A DNA stretch of 64,000 bases, taken from Caenimonas sedimenti. Lineage in GTDB: Bacteria; Pseudomonadota; Gammaproteobacteria; Burkholderiales; Burkholderiaceae_C. Every line of letters starts with the position of its first letter. The first letter of the stretch is position 1. The notes under the pieces are model-generated. The model ran no database searches. It was not told where the DNA came from and saw only the letters and a list, made by a program, of their open reading frames with translations. The position numbers and the translations under genes are program-made. Shown here in pieces: positions 35,247 through 46,460 of this stretch. The stretch lies in contig NZ_VOBQ01000013.1 in the NCBI RefSeq assembly GCF_007833165.1, positions 221,225 to 285,224 of the forward strand, given 5' to 3'.

Positions 35247-36875
35247 ATGCTGGGCCTGATGCAAGACCGTCCCCTGCTGATCTCGTCGCTGATCGAGTTC
35301 GCCGACCGCCATCACGGCGACGGCGAGATCGTGTCGCGCCGGGTCGAGGGCGACATCCACCGCTACCAATGGAAGGACGTGGCCCGGCGCGCGCGCCAGG
35401 TGGCCAACGCGCTCGACGGGATGCAGCTGCTGTTCTCGGACCGCGTCGCCACGCTGGCGTGGAACGGCTACCGGCACCTCGAACTGTATTTCGGCGTCTC
35501 TGGCTCCGGCCGTGTGCTGCACACCATCAACCCGCGCCTGCATCCCGACCAGATCGCCTGGATCGCGAACCATGCCGAAGACCAGGTGCTCTGCTTCGAC
35601 CTGAGCTTCCTGCCCCTGGTGCAGGCGGTGCATGCCCGCTGCCCCGGCATCAAGGCCTATGTCGCCCTGTGCGACGCCGCCCGCCTGCCCAAGGACAGCG
35701 GCGTGCCCAACCTGTTGGCCTACGAAGACTGGATCGGCGGCCAGTCCGTCGCTTATGCCTGGCCCACCTTCGACGAGAACTCGGCCTCGAGCATGTGCTA
35801 CACGAGCGGAACCACCGGCCACCCGAAAGCGGCGCTCTACAGCCACCGCTCGACAACCTTGCACGCCTATGCGGCAGCGCTGCCGGACGTGATGTCGCTG
35901 TCGGCGCGCGACTCCGTGCTGCCTGTCGTCCCCATGTTCCACGTCAACGCCTGGGGCATCCCGTATTCGGCGGCACTCACCGGCTGCAAGCTCGTGTTCC
36001 CGGGACCGGCGCTGGATGGCAAGTCGGTCTATGAACTGATCGAGGGCGAAAAAGTCACCTACGCCGCCGGCGTGCCCACCGTCTGGCAGATGCTGCTGAC
36101 GCACATGAAGCCCGAGGGGCTGCGGTTCTCCACCCTCAAGCGCACCGTCATCGGCGGCTCGGCCTGCCCACCGGCCATGATCGATGCCTTCCGCGAGCAG
36201 TACGGCGTCGAAGTCCTGCATGCCTGGGGCATGACCGAGATGAGCCCGCTGGGCACGCTGTGCACCCTGAAGAACAAGCACCTGGATCTGCCCGCTGCCG
36301 AGCAGATGAAGATCCGCCTGAAGCAGGGGCGGGCCATCTACGGGGTCGACATGAAGATCGTGGATGACCAGGGCACCGAGCTGCCCTGGGACGGCAAGAC
36401 CTTCGGCGACCTGCTCGTGAAGGGCCCCTGGATCGTGCGCGAGTACTTCAAGGGCGAGGGCGGTGACCCGCTGGTCGACGGCTGGTTCCCGACCGGGGAC
36501 GTCGCCACCATCGACCCCGACGGCTACATGCAGATCACCGACCGCAGCAAGGACGTCATCAAGTCCGGCGGCGAATGGATCAGCTCAATCGACATCGAGA
36601 ACATCGCCATGTCGCACCCGGCCGTGCTGATGGCCGCGTGCGTCGGCATGCCCCACCCCAAGTGGGACGAGCGCCCCATCGTGGCGGTGGTGAAGAAGCC
36701 GGGTGCCGAGGTGAGCCGCGAGGAACTTCTGCAGTTCTACGAAGGCAAGATCGCCAAGTGGCAGGTCCCGGACGACGTGGTCTTCGTCGACGCCATCCCG
36801 CTCGGCGCCACCGGGAAGATGCTGAAGACGCGGCTGCGCGAACAGCTCAAGGACTACCGCTTGCCGGGCGCCTGA
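35247..36875 (+). CDS. Fatty-acyl-CoA synthetase (AMP-forming)
   Basis: A 542-residue ANL-family ligase. Motifs in order: [13 protein letters not shown] (about 186-198, AMP-binding), [41 protein letters not shown] with the adenylate Asp, [15 protein letters not shown] (hinge), and [12 protein letters not shown] with the catalytic Lys. HVNAWG and [20 protein letters not shown] are typical of the medium/long-chain acyl-CoA synthetases common in Comamonadaceae. An aagaggaat precedes the ATG. It lies just upstream of livKHMGF and the beta-oxidation block, so it may activate the acid that the transporter brings in. Chain length is unknown. Confidence 0.9.
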   Translation: MLGLMQDRPLLISSLIEFADRHHGDGEIVSRRVEGDIHRYQWKDVARRARQVANALDGMQLLFSDRVATLAWNGYRHLELYFGVSGSGRVLHTINPRLHPDQIAWIANHAEDQVLCFDLSFLPLVQAVHARCPGIKAYVALCDAARLPKDSGVPNLLAYEDWIGGQSVAYAWPTFDENSASSMCYTSGTTGHPKAALYSHRSTTLHAYAAALPDVMSLSARDSVLPVVPMFHVNAWGIPYSAALTGCKLVFPGPALDGKSVYELIEGEKVTYAAGVPTVWQMLLTHMKPEGLRFSTLKRTVIGGSACPPAMIDAFREQYGVEVLHAWGMTEMSPLGTLCTLKNKHLDLPAAEQMKIRLKQGRAIYGVDMKIVDDQGTELPWDGKTFGDLLVKGPWIVREYFKGEGGDPLVDGWFPTGDVATIDPDGYMQITDRSKDVIKSGGEWISSIDIENIAMSHPAVLMAACVGMPHPKWDERPIVAVVKKPGAEVSREELLQFYEGKIAKWQVPDDVVFVDAIPLGATGKMLKTRLREQLKDYRLPGA

Positions 36876-36952
36876 CCCGCCACAGTGGTGCATCGCCTGA
36901 CCCGCACTGCGAAACGGCTGTCGCCTGCGCGATAACGCCGCTGCGGGTTAGG
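36871..36952. repeat. Three copies of a 10-bp motif upstream of livK
   Basis: cctgacccgc occurs at 36871-36880 and 36896-36905, and gcgggttagg, its reverse complement with one change, at 36943-36952. The first copy overlaps the acyl-CoA synthetase stop codon. Copies 2 and 3 could also form a stem with a long loop. They lie 80-160 bp before livK, where regulatory sites would be expected; no known regulator motif was recognised. Confidence 0.4.
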
Positions 36953-37032
36953 TGCAATCCCTGACGCTGCGCTGCACAAATGGTTATACCCTGCGCCCTG
37001 TCGCGATTCATCTTTCAAGTAGGAGACAGCCC

Positions 37033-38283
37033 GTGAAATTCATGCTGAAAACAGTTGCCGCCGGTGCCCTGATGGTGGTGGCCGGCGCCGCCTTCGCCCA
37101 GAAGGGCGAAACCGTCAGGATCGCCTTCATGGACCCGCTGTCGGGCCCGTTCGCGAACGTCGGCCAGAACCAGCTGAAGAGCTGGCAGTACGTCGCCGAC
37201 CGGTTCTCCAACAAGAACGCCGCCGGCGTCAAGTTCGAGGTGGTGGGCTTCGACAACAAGGGGTCGCCGCAGGAAAGCCTGAACACGTTGAAAGCCGCCA
37301 TCGACCAGGGCTTCCGCTACGTCACGCAGGGCAACGGTTCCGGTGCGGCCTGGGCCATCCTGGACGCCGTCAACAAGCACAACGAGCGCAATCCGGGCAA
37401 GGAAGTCGTCTACCTGAACTACGCCGCGGTGGACCCGGCGATGACCAACGCCGCCGAGAAGCCCGGCACGCCCGAGTGCAGCTTCTGGCATTTCCGGCTC
37501 GACGCCGACACGTCCATGAAGATGGAGGCCCTGACCTCCTTCATGAAGGACCAGCCGAAGGTCAAGGCCGTCTACCTGCTGAACCAGAACTACTCGCACG
37601 GCCAGCAGGTCGCCAAGTACTTCAAGGACGCGATCGCCCGCAAGCGCCCGGACGTCAAGATCGCCGGTGAAGACCTGCACCCGATCGGCCAGGTCAAGGA
37701 TTTCGCGCCCTACGTCGCGAAGATCAAGCAGTCCGGCGCGGACTCGGTGCTCACGGGCAACTGGGGCCAGGACCTGACGCTGCTGGTCAAGGCCATGAAC
37801 GATGCCGGCCTGAAGATCCCGCTGTACACCTACTACGCCGGTGTCACCGGCACGCCCACGGCCCTGGCCGGTGGCGGCGACAGCGAGGTCTACGTGGTGG
37901 CCTACGGGCATTCCAACCACAAGGGCGAACTCGGCGAGATGGGCCAGGAGTTCCTGAAGAAGTTCAACGACGACTACTACACCTTCGCCACCTACAACGG
38001 CATCCAGCTGCTGTCGGCCGCGATGGCCAAGGCCAAGTCGACCAACCCGGTGGCCGTCGCCAAGGCGATGGAAGGCCTGTCGGTCAAGAGCTTCGCCGGC
38101 GAAGTGCAGATGCGCGCGTCCGACCACCAGCTCCAGCAGCCGATGTTCATCACCAAGTGGCAGAAGGCGAAGCCGGGCGAGTACAGCGTCGAGAAGACCG
38201 GCTACACCTTCGTGCCGATCAAGCAGCTGGACCCGTATGTCTCCAGCACGCCCACCAGCTGCCAGATGAAGCGGCCGGGCTGA
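37033..38283 (+). CDS. livK: Branched-chain-type ABC transporter substrate-binding protein (LivK-like)
   Basis: A 416-residue periplasmic binding protein. Signal sequence (LKTVAAGALMVVAGAAFAQ) is cleaved after AFA, near residue 21-23. Mature domain: TVRIAFMDPLSGPFANVGQN, FEVVGFDNKGSPQESLNTLK, VVYLNYAAVDP, and YTFATYNGIQLLSAAM. GTG at 37033 is preceded by taggag at a good distance; ATG at 37042 is an alternative. It is the first gene of livKHMGF and is separated from livH by a strong terminator. Substrate may not be branched-chain amino acids; neighbours suggest a carboxylic acid. Confidence 0.93.
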   Translation: MKFMLKTVAAGALMVVAGAAFAQKGETVRIAFMDPLSGPFANVGQNQLKSWQYVADRFSNKNAAGVKFEVVGFDNKGSPQESLNTLKAAIDQGFRYVTQGNGSGAAWAILDAVNKHNERNPGKEVVYLNYAAVDPAMTNAAEKPGTPECSFWHFRLDADTSMKMEALTSFMKDQPKVKAVYLLNQNYSHGQQVAKYFKDAIARKRPDVKIAGEDLHPIGQVKDFAPYVAKIKQSGADSVLTGNWGQDLTLLVKAMNDAGLKIPLYTYYAGVTGTPTALAGGGDSEVYVVAYGHSNHKGELGEMGQEFLKKFNDDYYTFATYNGIQLLSAAMAKAKSTNPVAVAKAMEGLSVKSFAGEVQMRASDHQLQQPMFITKWQKAKPGEYSVEKTGYTFVPIKQLDPYVSSTPTSCQMKRPG

Positions 38284-38299
38284 TCCCCGCAACGACCGG

Positions 38300-38333
38300 G
38301 CCGGGGCACAGTCGCTGCGTCCCGGCTTTTTTT
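38300..38333 (+). terminator. Intrinsic terminator between livK and livH
   Basis: gccggg (38300-38305) pairs with cccggc (38321-38326), the stem extends inward with a few more pairs around a tcg loop, and seven T follow (38327-38333). It starts 17 bp after the livK stop. It should make the binding protein more abundant than the membrane and ATPase subunits by partial readthrough. Confidence 0.8.
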
Positions 38334-38385
38334 CGCGCGTCCTGCCATCACTCTTGATGGCCATTAGAACGAGAAGCTGACACGG

Positions 38386-39333
38386 ATGGAGTTCTTCACC
38401 ATATCGCTGCTGAACGGCATCAGCTACGGGCTGCTGCTGTTCATGCTCAGCTCGGGCCTGACGCTGATCTTCAGCATGATGGGCGTGCTCAATTTCGCGC
38501 ACGCCAGCTTCTACATGCTCGGTGCGTACTTCGCGTACAGCACCACGCGGCTGGTCGGCTTCTGGCCGGCGCTGTTCATTGCACCGCTGCTGGTGGGACT
38601 GCTGGGCGCCATGTTCGAGAAGTACGCGCTCCGGCGGGTGCACAAGTTCGGCCATGTGCCCGAACTGCTGATCACGTTCGGCCTCTCGTTCATCATCCTC
38701 GAGATGGTGCAGCTGATCTGGGGCACCAGTTCCGCCGATTACCGCGTACCGTCCGAGCTGGGCGGACCGCTGTTCACGCTGTTCGGCACGCAATTCCCGC
38801 TGTACCGCGGCTTCATGATGCTGGTGGCGGTGCTGATGCTGATCGCGATCTGGCTGCTCCTGACACGCACCCGCATCGGTCTGGTGATCCAGGCCGCGCT
38901 GACCCACCCGGACACCGTCGAGGCGCTCGGCCATAACGTGCCGCGGGTCTTCATGCTGGTGTTCGGCGGCGGCGCCGCGCTCGCGGGGCTGGCAGGCGTC
39001 ATCGGCGGCAATGCCTTCGTGACCGAACCCGGCATGGCCGCGACCGTCGGCTCGGTCATCTTCGTCGTGGTGGTCGTCGGCGGCATGGGCTCGCTGGCGG
39101 GGGCCTTTGTGGCCTCGCTCGGCATCGGCATCATCCAGACCTTCGCCGTCGGCGTGGATGCTTCACTCATGGGCGCCGTCGGCATGTTCGGCATCAACAT
39201 CACGCCGGAGAGCTTCGGCTTCGCGCTGTGGAAGCTGAAGATCAGCCAGATCGCACCGATCCTGCCTTACATGTTCCTGGTGCTGATCCTGATCTTCCGC
39301 CCCAAGGGCCTCCTCGGAACGCGGGAGGGCTAG
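38386..39333 (+). CDS. livH: Branched-chain ABC transporter permease LivH
   Basis: A 315-residue inner-membrane permease with about eight helices. Typical LivH start: LLNGISYGLLLFMLSSGLTL, then GVLNFAHASFYMLGAYFAY. The EAA-like coupling loop is TRIGLVIQAALTHPDTVEAL, and the C-terminal DPxxFGxx region is replaced by a family-like FRPKGLLGTREG. A ccatca/tgatgg hairpin (38345-38360) lies between the terminator and the start. livM follows after 3 bp. Confidence 0.94.
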   Translation: MEFFTISLLNGISYGLLLFMLSSGLTLIFSMMGVLNFAHASFYMLGAYFAYSTTRLVGFWPALFIAPLLVGLLGAMFEKYALRRVHKFGHVPELLITFGLSFIILEMVQLIWGTSSADYRVPSELGGPLFTLFGTQFPLYRGFMMLVAVLMLIAIWLLLTRTRIGLVIQAALTHPDTVEALGHNVPRVFMLVFGGGAALAGLAGVIGGNAFVTEPGMAATVGSVIFVVVVVGGMGSLAGAFVASLGIGIIQTFAVGVDASLMGAVGMFGINITPESFGFALWKLKISQIAPILPYMFLVLILIFRPKGLLGTREG

Positions 39334-39336
39334 AGG

Positions 39337-40632
39337 ATGGCCAACAAGAACTACTACGAATTCAAGCCGCACAACGTCGGCCGCTGGATCATCTGGGGCC
39401 TGTTCGCGGCCGTGCTGCTCGTGGCACCCATGCTGTTCCGCAGCAGCCTGGCCCACACGATGCTCAGCCAGATGGGCATCGCGATCATCGTCTGCCTGTC
39501 GTACAACATGCTGCTGGGGCAGGGCGGCATGCTCAGTTTCGGTCACGCCGTGTATTCGGGCATGGGTTCGTTCCTGGCGGTGCACACGTTGAACCTGGTC
39601 ACCAAGGGCCAATGGCCGATCCCGGTCAGCCTGATCCCGATCGTGGGCGGCCTGTCCGCGGCGTTCTTCGCCGTGCTCTTCGGCTACGTGACCACCAAGA
39701 AGGCGGCAACCCCCTTCGCGATGATCACGCTGGGCATCGGCGAGCTTGTATGGGCTTCGTCATTGATGTTCCCCGAGTTCTTCGGCGGCGAGGGCGGCAT
39801 CTCCACCAACCGGGTGACCGGGCCCAAGCCCCTGGGCATCACGTTCGGGCCGCAGATCCAGCTGTACTACCTGATCGCGGTCTACACCTTCATCTGCACC
39901 GGGCTGATGTTCGCCTTCACGCGCACGCCGCTCGGCCGGATCATCAACGCCGTGCGCGACAACCCGGAGCGCGTGGAGTTCGTGGGCTACGACACGCAGA
40001 AGGTGCGCTACATCGTCTTCATCATCGCGGCCTTCTTTGCCGGCATCTCTGGCGGGTTGGCGACCCTGAATTTCGAGATCGTGACTTCCGAAGTCGTCAG
40101 CGGGCCGCGTTCCGGCGCCTACCTGCTGTTCACCTTCCTGGGCGGCGCCACCTTCTTCTTCGGCCCGATCATCGGCGGGATCCTGATGGTGCTCGCCTTC
40201 GTGTTGTTGTCGGAGCTGACGAAGGCGTGGCTGCTATACCTGGGGCTGGTCTTCCTGTTCATGGTGATGTACGCGCCGGGCGGCATCGCCAGCCTGATCA
40301 TGATGAATTTCCGCGTGGCCGCGTTCGGCCGCTTGAAGGAACTCTGGGTGAGCTACCTCGCGCTGGCGGTCACGGCGCTGATCGTGCTGCTGGGCGCCGC
40401 GGCGATGATCGAGATGGTCTACCACCTGCAGCTGAACGCGGCGCTGGGCCCCAAGCTGAAGTTCCTCGGCGCCGAACTCGACGCCAAGGGCGTCAACAGC
40501 TGGTTCGGCGCGGCATTCGTCATGCTCACCGGGATCGGCCTGTTCGAGGTTGCGCGCAGGCACTTCTCGCGGCAATGGGGCGAGATCCAGGAATTCATCG
40601 AGAAAGAAATGAAGCGTAGGGAAACCCTGTGA
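39337..40632 (+). CDS. livM: Branched-chain ABC transporter permease LivM
   Basis: A 431-residue permease with about ten helices; longer than the usual 330-360 because of a C-terminal extension. Core: LSYNMLLGQGGMLSFGHAVY, GMGSFLAVHTLNLV, the coupling loop TPLGRIINAVRDNPERVEFV, and MYAPGGIASLI. After that come about 110 extra residues with two further hydrophobic segments (LAVTALIVLLGAAAMIEMVY and GAAFVMLTGIGLFEVA), an uncommon tail ending FIEKEMKRRETL. The stop overlaps the livG GTG by 4 bp (GTGA). Confidence 0.93.
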   Translation: MANKNYYEFKPHNVGRWIIWGLFAAVLLVAPMLFRSSLAHTMLSQMGIAIIVCLSYNMLLGQGGMLSFGHAVYSGMGSFLAVHTLNLVTKGQWPIPVSLIPIVGGLSAAFFAVLFGYVTTKKAATPFAMITLGIGELVWASSLMFPEFFGGEGGISTNRVTGPKPLGITFGPQIQLYYLIAVYTFICTGLMFAFTRTPLGRIINAVRDNPERVEFVGYDTQKVRYIVFIIAAFFAGISGGLATLNFEIVTSEVVSGPRSGAYLLFTFLGGATFFFGPIIGGILMVLAFVLLSELTKAWLLYLGLVFLFMVMYAPGGIASLIMMNFRVAAFGRLKELWVSYLALAVTALIVLLGAAAMIEMVYHLQLNAALGPKLKFLGAELDAKGVNSWFGAAFVMLTGIGLFEVARRHFSRQWGEIQEFIEKEMKRRETL

Positions 40633-41396
40633 CAGCGGCACTCGAACTCAAGGACCTGCGCAAGAGCTTCGGCAAGACGGAGATCATCCGCGGCTGCAGC
40701 CTGGCGGTGAATGCCGGCGAACGGATCGCGGTGATCGGGCCCAATGGCGCCGGCAAGTCGACGCTGTTCAACCTGATCAGCGGCCGCTTCGCGCCCTCCA
40801 GCGGGGAAGTCCTGCTGAACGGCCACCGGATCGACGGCAAGAAGCCGTTCGAGATCAACCGGCTCGGCCTCTCGCGCAGCTTCCAGATCACCAACATCTT
40901 CCCCAAGCTCTCGGTCTTCGAGAACCTGCGCTGCGGCGTGCTCTGGAGCCTGGGCTACAAGTACACCTTCCTCAAGTTCCTGGCCGACCTGGACGACGCC
41001 AACGAGCGGGCGGAGCAACTGCTCCAGATGATCCGCCTGCACAAGAAGCGGGACGTGCTGGCGATCAACCTCACCTACGCGGAGCAGCGGGCGCTGGAGG
41101 TCGGCATCACCATCGCCGGCGGCGCCAACGTCATCCTGCTGGACGAACCGACGGCCGGCATGAGCCGGGAAGAAACCCGGCGCTTCATCGAGCTGATCAA
41201 GGAAGTGACCGTCGGCAAGACGCTGCTGACCGTGGAGCACGACATGGGCGTGGTGTTCGGCCTGGCGGACAAGATCGCCGTCGTGGTCTACGGCGAGATC
41301 ATCGCCTTCGACACGCCGGAGAACGTGCGGGCGAACCAACGCGTGCAGGAAGCCTACCTCGGCTCCTCCGTCGCCGACGCACAGGCTGGGCACTGA
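40629..41396 (+). CDS. livG: Branched-chain ABC transporter ATP-binding protein LivG
   Basis: A 255-residue ABC ATPase. Walker A GPNGAGKST is near residue 37, with the Q-loop in LSRSFQITNIFP. The usual LSGGQ signature is altered: LTYAEQRALEVG stands in its place. Walker B VILLDEPTAGMS is followed by LTVEHDMGVVFGLADKIAV with the H-loop His. Starts with GTG overlapping livM, and livF follows after 1 bp. LTYAEQR-type signatures are known in LivG homologues of this group. Confidence 0.94.
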   Translation: MTAALELKDLRKSFGKTEIIRGCSLAVNAGERIAVIGPNGAGKSTLFNLISGRFAPSSGEVLLNGHRIDGKKPFEINRLGLSRSFQITNIFPKLSVFENLRCGVLWSLGYKYTFLKFLADLDDANERAEQLLQMIRLHKKRDVLAINLTYAEQRALEVGITIAGGANVILLDEPTAGMSREETRRFIELIKEVTVGKTLLTVEHDMGVVFGLADKIAVVVYGEIIAFDTPENVRANQRVQEAYLGSSVADAQAGH

Positions 41397-41397
41397 C

Positions 41398-42093
41398 ATG
41401 CTGAAAATCGAGAACCTGCACGCCTACTACGGCAAGGGCCACGTCCTGCACGGCGTCGAATTCGAAGTGGGGCAGGGCGAAATCGTTGCCCTGCTCGGGC
41501 GCAACGGCTCAGGCCGCTCCACCACGGCCAAGGCCATCATGGGCATGGTGGAGAACACCGGCTCGATCACCTGGAAAGGCCAGCCGATCCAGGGACGCAA
41601 GCCCTACGAAATCGCCCACCTGGGCATCGGCTACGTGCCCGAGAACCGGGACATCTTCCCCAAGATCACCGTGCACCAGAACCTGATGCTCGGCCAGAAG
41701 AGCTCCAAGCAGGTCGGCCGCTGGAGCTTCGATGACATGTACACCATGTTCCCGCGCCTGAAGGAGCGCCAGCACACCGAGGCCGGCGTGCTCTCCGGCG
41801 GCGAGCAGCAGATGCTGACGCTGTGCCGCACGCTGATGGGCGACCCGGAGCTGATCATCATCGACGAGCCGACGGAGGGCCTCGCGCCGAAGATCGTGGA
41901 GCTGGTGGGCGAATACCTGAAGACCCTCAAGGCGAAGGGCGTTTCGGTGCTGCTGATCGAGCAGAAGCTGACCATCGCGATGGCGATCTCCGACCGGGCC
42001 CTCGTGATGGGGCACGGCAGCATCGTGTTCAACGGCACCCCCGACACGCTGCGCGCGGACGCCTACATCCGCAAGGAATGGCTCGAAGTCTAG
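41398..42093 (+). CDS. livF: Branched-chain ABC transporter ATP-binding protein LivF with arginine in Walker A
   Basis: A 231-residue ABC ATPase, last gene of livKHMGF. Walker A reads GRNGSGRSTT: the invariant lysine is Arg40. All other elements are normal: VLSGGEQQMLTLCRTLM signature, LIIIDEPTEGLAP Walker B, and the LIEQKLTIAMAISDRALVMG switch region. A conservative Lys to Arg change normally cripples ATP hydrolysis, so this half-site may be regulatory, as in degenerate-site ABC pairs; I recall the same residue in other Burkholderiales LivF, so it is probably inherited and not a sequencing error. Confidence 0.93.
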   Translation: MLKIENLHAYYGKGHVLHGVEFEVGQGEIVALLGRNGSGRSTTAKAIMGMVENTGSITWKGQPIQGRKPYEIAHLGIGYVPENRDIFPKITVHQNLMLGQKSSKQVGRWSFDDMYTMFPRLKERQHTEAGVLSGGEQQMLTLCRTLMGDPELIIIDEPTEGLAPKIVELVGEYLKTLKAKGVSVLLIEQKLTIAMAISDRALVMGHGSIVFNGTPDTLRADAYIRKEWLEV

Positions 42094-42148
42094 GATCTTC
42101 CCGAAGCCTCATCCGGCAGCTGATCAGCCGGGCAGACCCCGAAATACC

Positions 42149-42168
42149 GGCCGCCCCCGACGGCCTTT
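42149..42168 (+). terminator. Possible weak terminator after livF
   Basis: ggccg (42149-42153) pairs with cggcc (42161-42165) around a 7-nt loop, followed by only TTT. It lies about 55 bp after the livF stop. The short stem and T run make it a weak candidate. The rest of 42094-42299 shows no gene. Confidence 0.35.
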
Positions 42169-42299
42169 CTCCCAACGCCTGAAGGCGGGCCGCGCGGATG
42201 AGCAAGTCGGCCGGCCCGTAGAGTGTGGCAACACGTAAGCCATCCTGACCGGCACGGCTGCTGGGTGTAGGCTGTCGTTTCGAAGAGGAGGGTCCGCTC

Positions 42300-42665
42300 G
42301 TGTCCGGCTCACGCTTTCCGCGATCCGCGGTTGCTTTTCAGATGCTCGCCGCACTCGACAAACACGAAGCGGAGATCACCGCCGTCATCGACCATTGGTG
42401 GGATGCGGCCGAATACTCGCAGGTGAGTGCGACAGCGGACGAATTGCGCGCCTATGCGAGCGCACTGCCGCATTGCGCCGTGGCATCGTTGAGCGTCCTG
42501 ATCTCGCACACCGAGCTGTTGCAACGGGCGTGGCTGGCGGCGAAGTGCGGAATGGCGGTGGCTGGGAACCCCGAGGTCCGTTCGCTGCTGGAGGAGCACC
42601 TGAGGGGGGTCGGACTCCTCAAGGCGAAGCTCTGCCATCCGGTTCGCATCGATTCCCACGGCTAG
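42300..42665 (+). CDS. Hypothetical protein, mostly helical
   Basis: A 121-residue protein not recognised. GTG start preceded by gaggagg, a strong Shine-Dalgarno, which is the best evidence that it is real. Predicted as alpha-helical and soluble, with a Trp-Trp pair (IDHWWDAAEY), a Leu-rich middle (SLSVLISHTELLQRAW) and a C-terminal helix (LLEEHLRGVGLLKAKLC). No signal peptide, membrane segment or known motif. It stands alone between livF and fadB. A minus-strand frame overlaps it fully (42309-42812) but lacks a ribosome site and looks like a shadow. Confidence 0.55.
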   Translation: MSGSRFPRSAVAFQMLAALDKHEAEITAVIDHWWDAAEYSQVSATADELRAYASALPHCAVASLSVLISHTELLQRAWLAAKCGMAVAGNPEVRSLLEEHLRGVGLLKAKLCHPVRIDSHG

Positions 42666-42773
42666 AGGCGCAAGGGCTACCATGCCCAGGCGGGCGCCGG
42701 ATGCTGGCGATTCGGCTTCCAGCGCCTTTGTCCCGGTCGCGACAAACGGGGATCTCGAACCGCGCGCACGCCT

Positions 42774-42801
42774 TAGAATCATCAAAATAGTACGACCGTT
42801 C
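42774..42801 (+). promoter_or_regulatory. Putative operator and -10 region upstream of the fadB-like gene
   Basis: A TAGAAT (42774-42779) resembles a -10 box, though no good -35 is visible. Twelve bases on, gtacgaccgttc (42790-42801) is an imperfect palindrome with ACG/CGT cores spaced by 2 bp. This shape resembles TetR-family fatty-acid regulator sites (FadP or PsrA type) and sits where a repressor would block the start of transcription. The regulator is not identified in this window. Confidence 0.45.
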
Positions 42802-42823
42802 TTTTCTTCCAAAGGAAACCAGC

Positions 42824-44923
<2,100 letters not shown>

Positions 44924-44928
44924 GCACC

Positions 44929-44955
44929 GTCATCCCCGCGGAGGCGGGGATCCAG
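44929..44955. repeat. REP-like dispersed palindrome, copy B
   Basis: Core arms atccccgc (44932-44939) and gcggggat (44944-44951) with a 4-nt loop, flanked by gtc and ccag. It is the inverted copy of the element at 29306-29337 and lies between the fadB-like stop and the M20 peptidase start, where it could also end or stabilise the upstream message. Confidence 0.7.
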
Positions 44956-44965
44956 GGCTCCCTGC

Positions 44966-46435
44966 ATGATCAAGCGCATCGCTCTCGCACTCGCAGGCCT
45001 CGTCGGCCTGCTGGTGCTCGCCGTCGCCATCAACACGCTGCGGCAAGGCTCACGCCAGATCGATGTGCCGCCGGCACCGCCATTGGCTCTGGATGAAAAG
45101 GCGGTGGCCGACAAGCTGGCCGGCGCGATCCGCTTCCAGACGATCGCCAGCTACGACAACCCATCCCTGAACGCCGACCAGTTCCTTCAGCTGCACGAGT
45201 ACCTGAAGCAACGCTTCCCCCGGGTGCACGCCTCGCTGCAACGCGAGGTGGTGGCCGGGATGACGCTGCTGTACACCTGGAAGGGCAGCGACGCCAACGC
45301 CAAGCCTGTGGCGCTGATGGCCCATCACGACGTGGTGCCCGTCGCACCCGGCACGGAACGCAGCTGGGAGGAAGAACCGTTCTCCGGGACCGTGAAGGAG
45401 GGCTTCGTGTGGGGCCGTGGCGCCTGGGACGACAAGGGCAACCTGATCGCCCAACTCGAGGCCGTGGAGATGCTCCTCGCATCCGGTTTCCAGCCACGGC
45501 AGACCATCTACCTCGTGTCGGGGGCGGACGAAGAAGTCTCCGGCGCGGGCGCGGCTGCGGTCGTCAAGCTGCTGCAGGAACGCAAGGTCCGGCTCGACTT
45601 CGTCCTCGACGAAGGCATGCTGATCGCCGACGGCCTCGTCCCCGGACTCGACAAGCCGGCCGCCCTGATCGGCATCGCGGAGAAGGGCTACCTGTCGGTC
45701 GTCCTGCGCGTTTCGGGCACGCCTGGCCACTCGTCGATGCCGCCGCCCAAGGGTTCGACCGCCGTCGGCATGCTGGCCGCGGCGCTGCGCCGGATCGACG
45801 ACGAGCAATTGCCCGCGCAGCTGCGCGGGATCGCCCGCGAGATGTTCGAGACACTCGCGCCGGAAATGAGCGGCTTGCAGCGGGTGGCCTTGTCCAACCT
45901 GTGGCTGTTCGGCCCCCTCGTGCAGGCCCAGCTCGAGAAGGGCGCCAGCACCAATGCCATGCTGCGCACGACGACGGCGCTGACGATCGTGAACGCCGGC
46001 AACAAGGAAAACGTGATCCCGGGCGTCGCCGAGGCCACTGTCAATTTCCGGCTCCTGCCGGGTGACACGCGTGACGGCGTCCTGCAGCACGTGCGCAGCA
46101 AGACGGGCGAACGCTTCGAACTCATCTCGCTCGGGGGTGCCGAGCCTTCGCCCGTATCGCCCACGTCGTCGGACTCGTACCGGCAGCTCAGCCGCACGGT
46201 CCGTTCGCTTTTCCCCGGCGCGGTGGTCGCTCCCGGCCTGCTGGTGGGCGGCACCGACTCGCGGCACTTCACGCCCATCAGCGACCACATCTACCGCTTT
46301 TCCCCCGTGCGTGCCAAGCCGGAAGACCTGACGCGCTTCCACGGCACCAACGAACGCATCGCCGTCGCCAACCTCGGCGAACTCGTCCGCTTCTATCACC
46401 AGCTGCTGCGCAACCTGAACGCGCCAGCCCCTTGA
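44966..46435 (+). CDS. M20 family metallopeptidase (PM20D1/Cps1-like)
   Basis: A 489-residue zinc hydrolase with an N-terminal hydrophobic segment ([18 protein letters not shown]) that acts as a membrane anchor or signal. Metal and catalytic motifs: [39 protein letters not shown], and a bacterial exopeptidase dimerisation domain starting [16 protein letters not shown]. The C-terminal [18 protein letters not shown] carries the last metal His. Human PM20D1 and yeast Cps1 are relatives; a carboxypeptidase or N-acyl amino acid hydrolase role is possible. It interrupts the beta-oxidation genes. Confidence 0.9.
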   Translation: MIKRIALALAGLVGLLVLAVAINTLRQGSRQIDVPPAPPLALDEKAVADKLAGAIRFQTIASYDNPSLNADQFLQLHEYLKQRFPRVHASLQREVVAGMTLLYTWKGSDANAKPVALMAHHDVVPVAPGTERSWEEEPFSGTVKEGFVWGRGAWDDKGNLIAQLEAVEMLLASGFQPRQTIYLVSGADEEVSGAGAAAVVKLLQERKVRLDFVLDEGMLIADGLVPGLDKPAALIGIAEKGYLSVVLRVSGTPGHSSMPPPKGSTAVGMLAAALRRIDDEQLPAQLRGIAREMFETLAPEMSGLQRVALSNLWLFGPLVQAQLEKGASTNAMLRTTTALTIVNAGNKENVIPGVAEATVNFRLLPGDTRDGVLQHVRSKTGERFELISLGGAEPSPVSPTSSDSYRQLSRTVRSLFPGAVVAPGLLVGGTDSRHFTPISDHIYRFSPVRAKPEDLTRFHGTNERIAVANLGELVRFYHQLLRNLNAPAP

Positions 46436-46460
46436 GATCCCCACCAGAAAGGCCTTTCCC

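Noticed and set aside
37015..38934. Long open frame antisense to livK and livH
   Set aside because: Composition of a shadow frame, no start context, and covers two well supported genes.
42309..42812. Minus-strand 167-codon frame opposite the small helical protein
   Set aside because: No ribosome site and runs into the fadB promoter; the plus-strand gene has a strong gaggagg.
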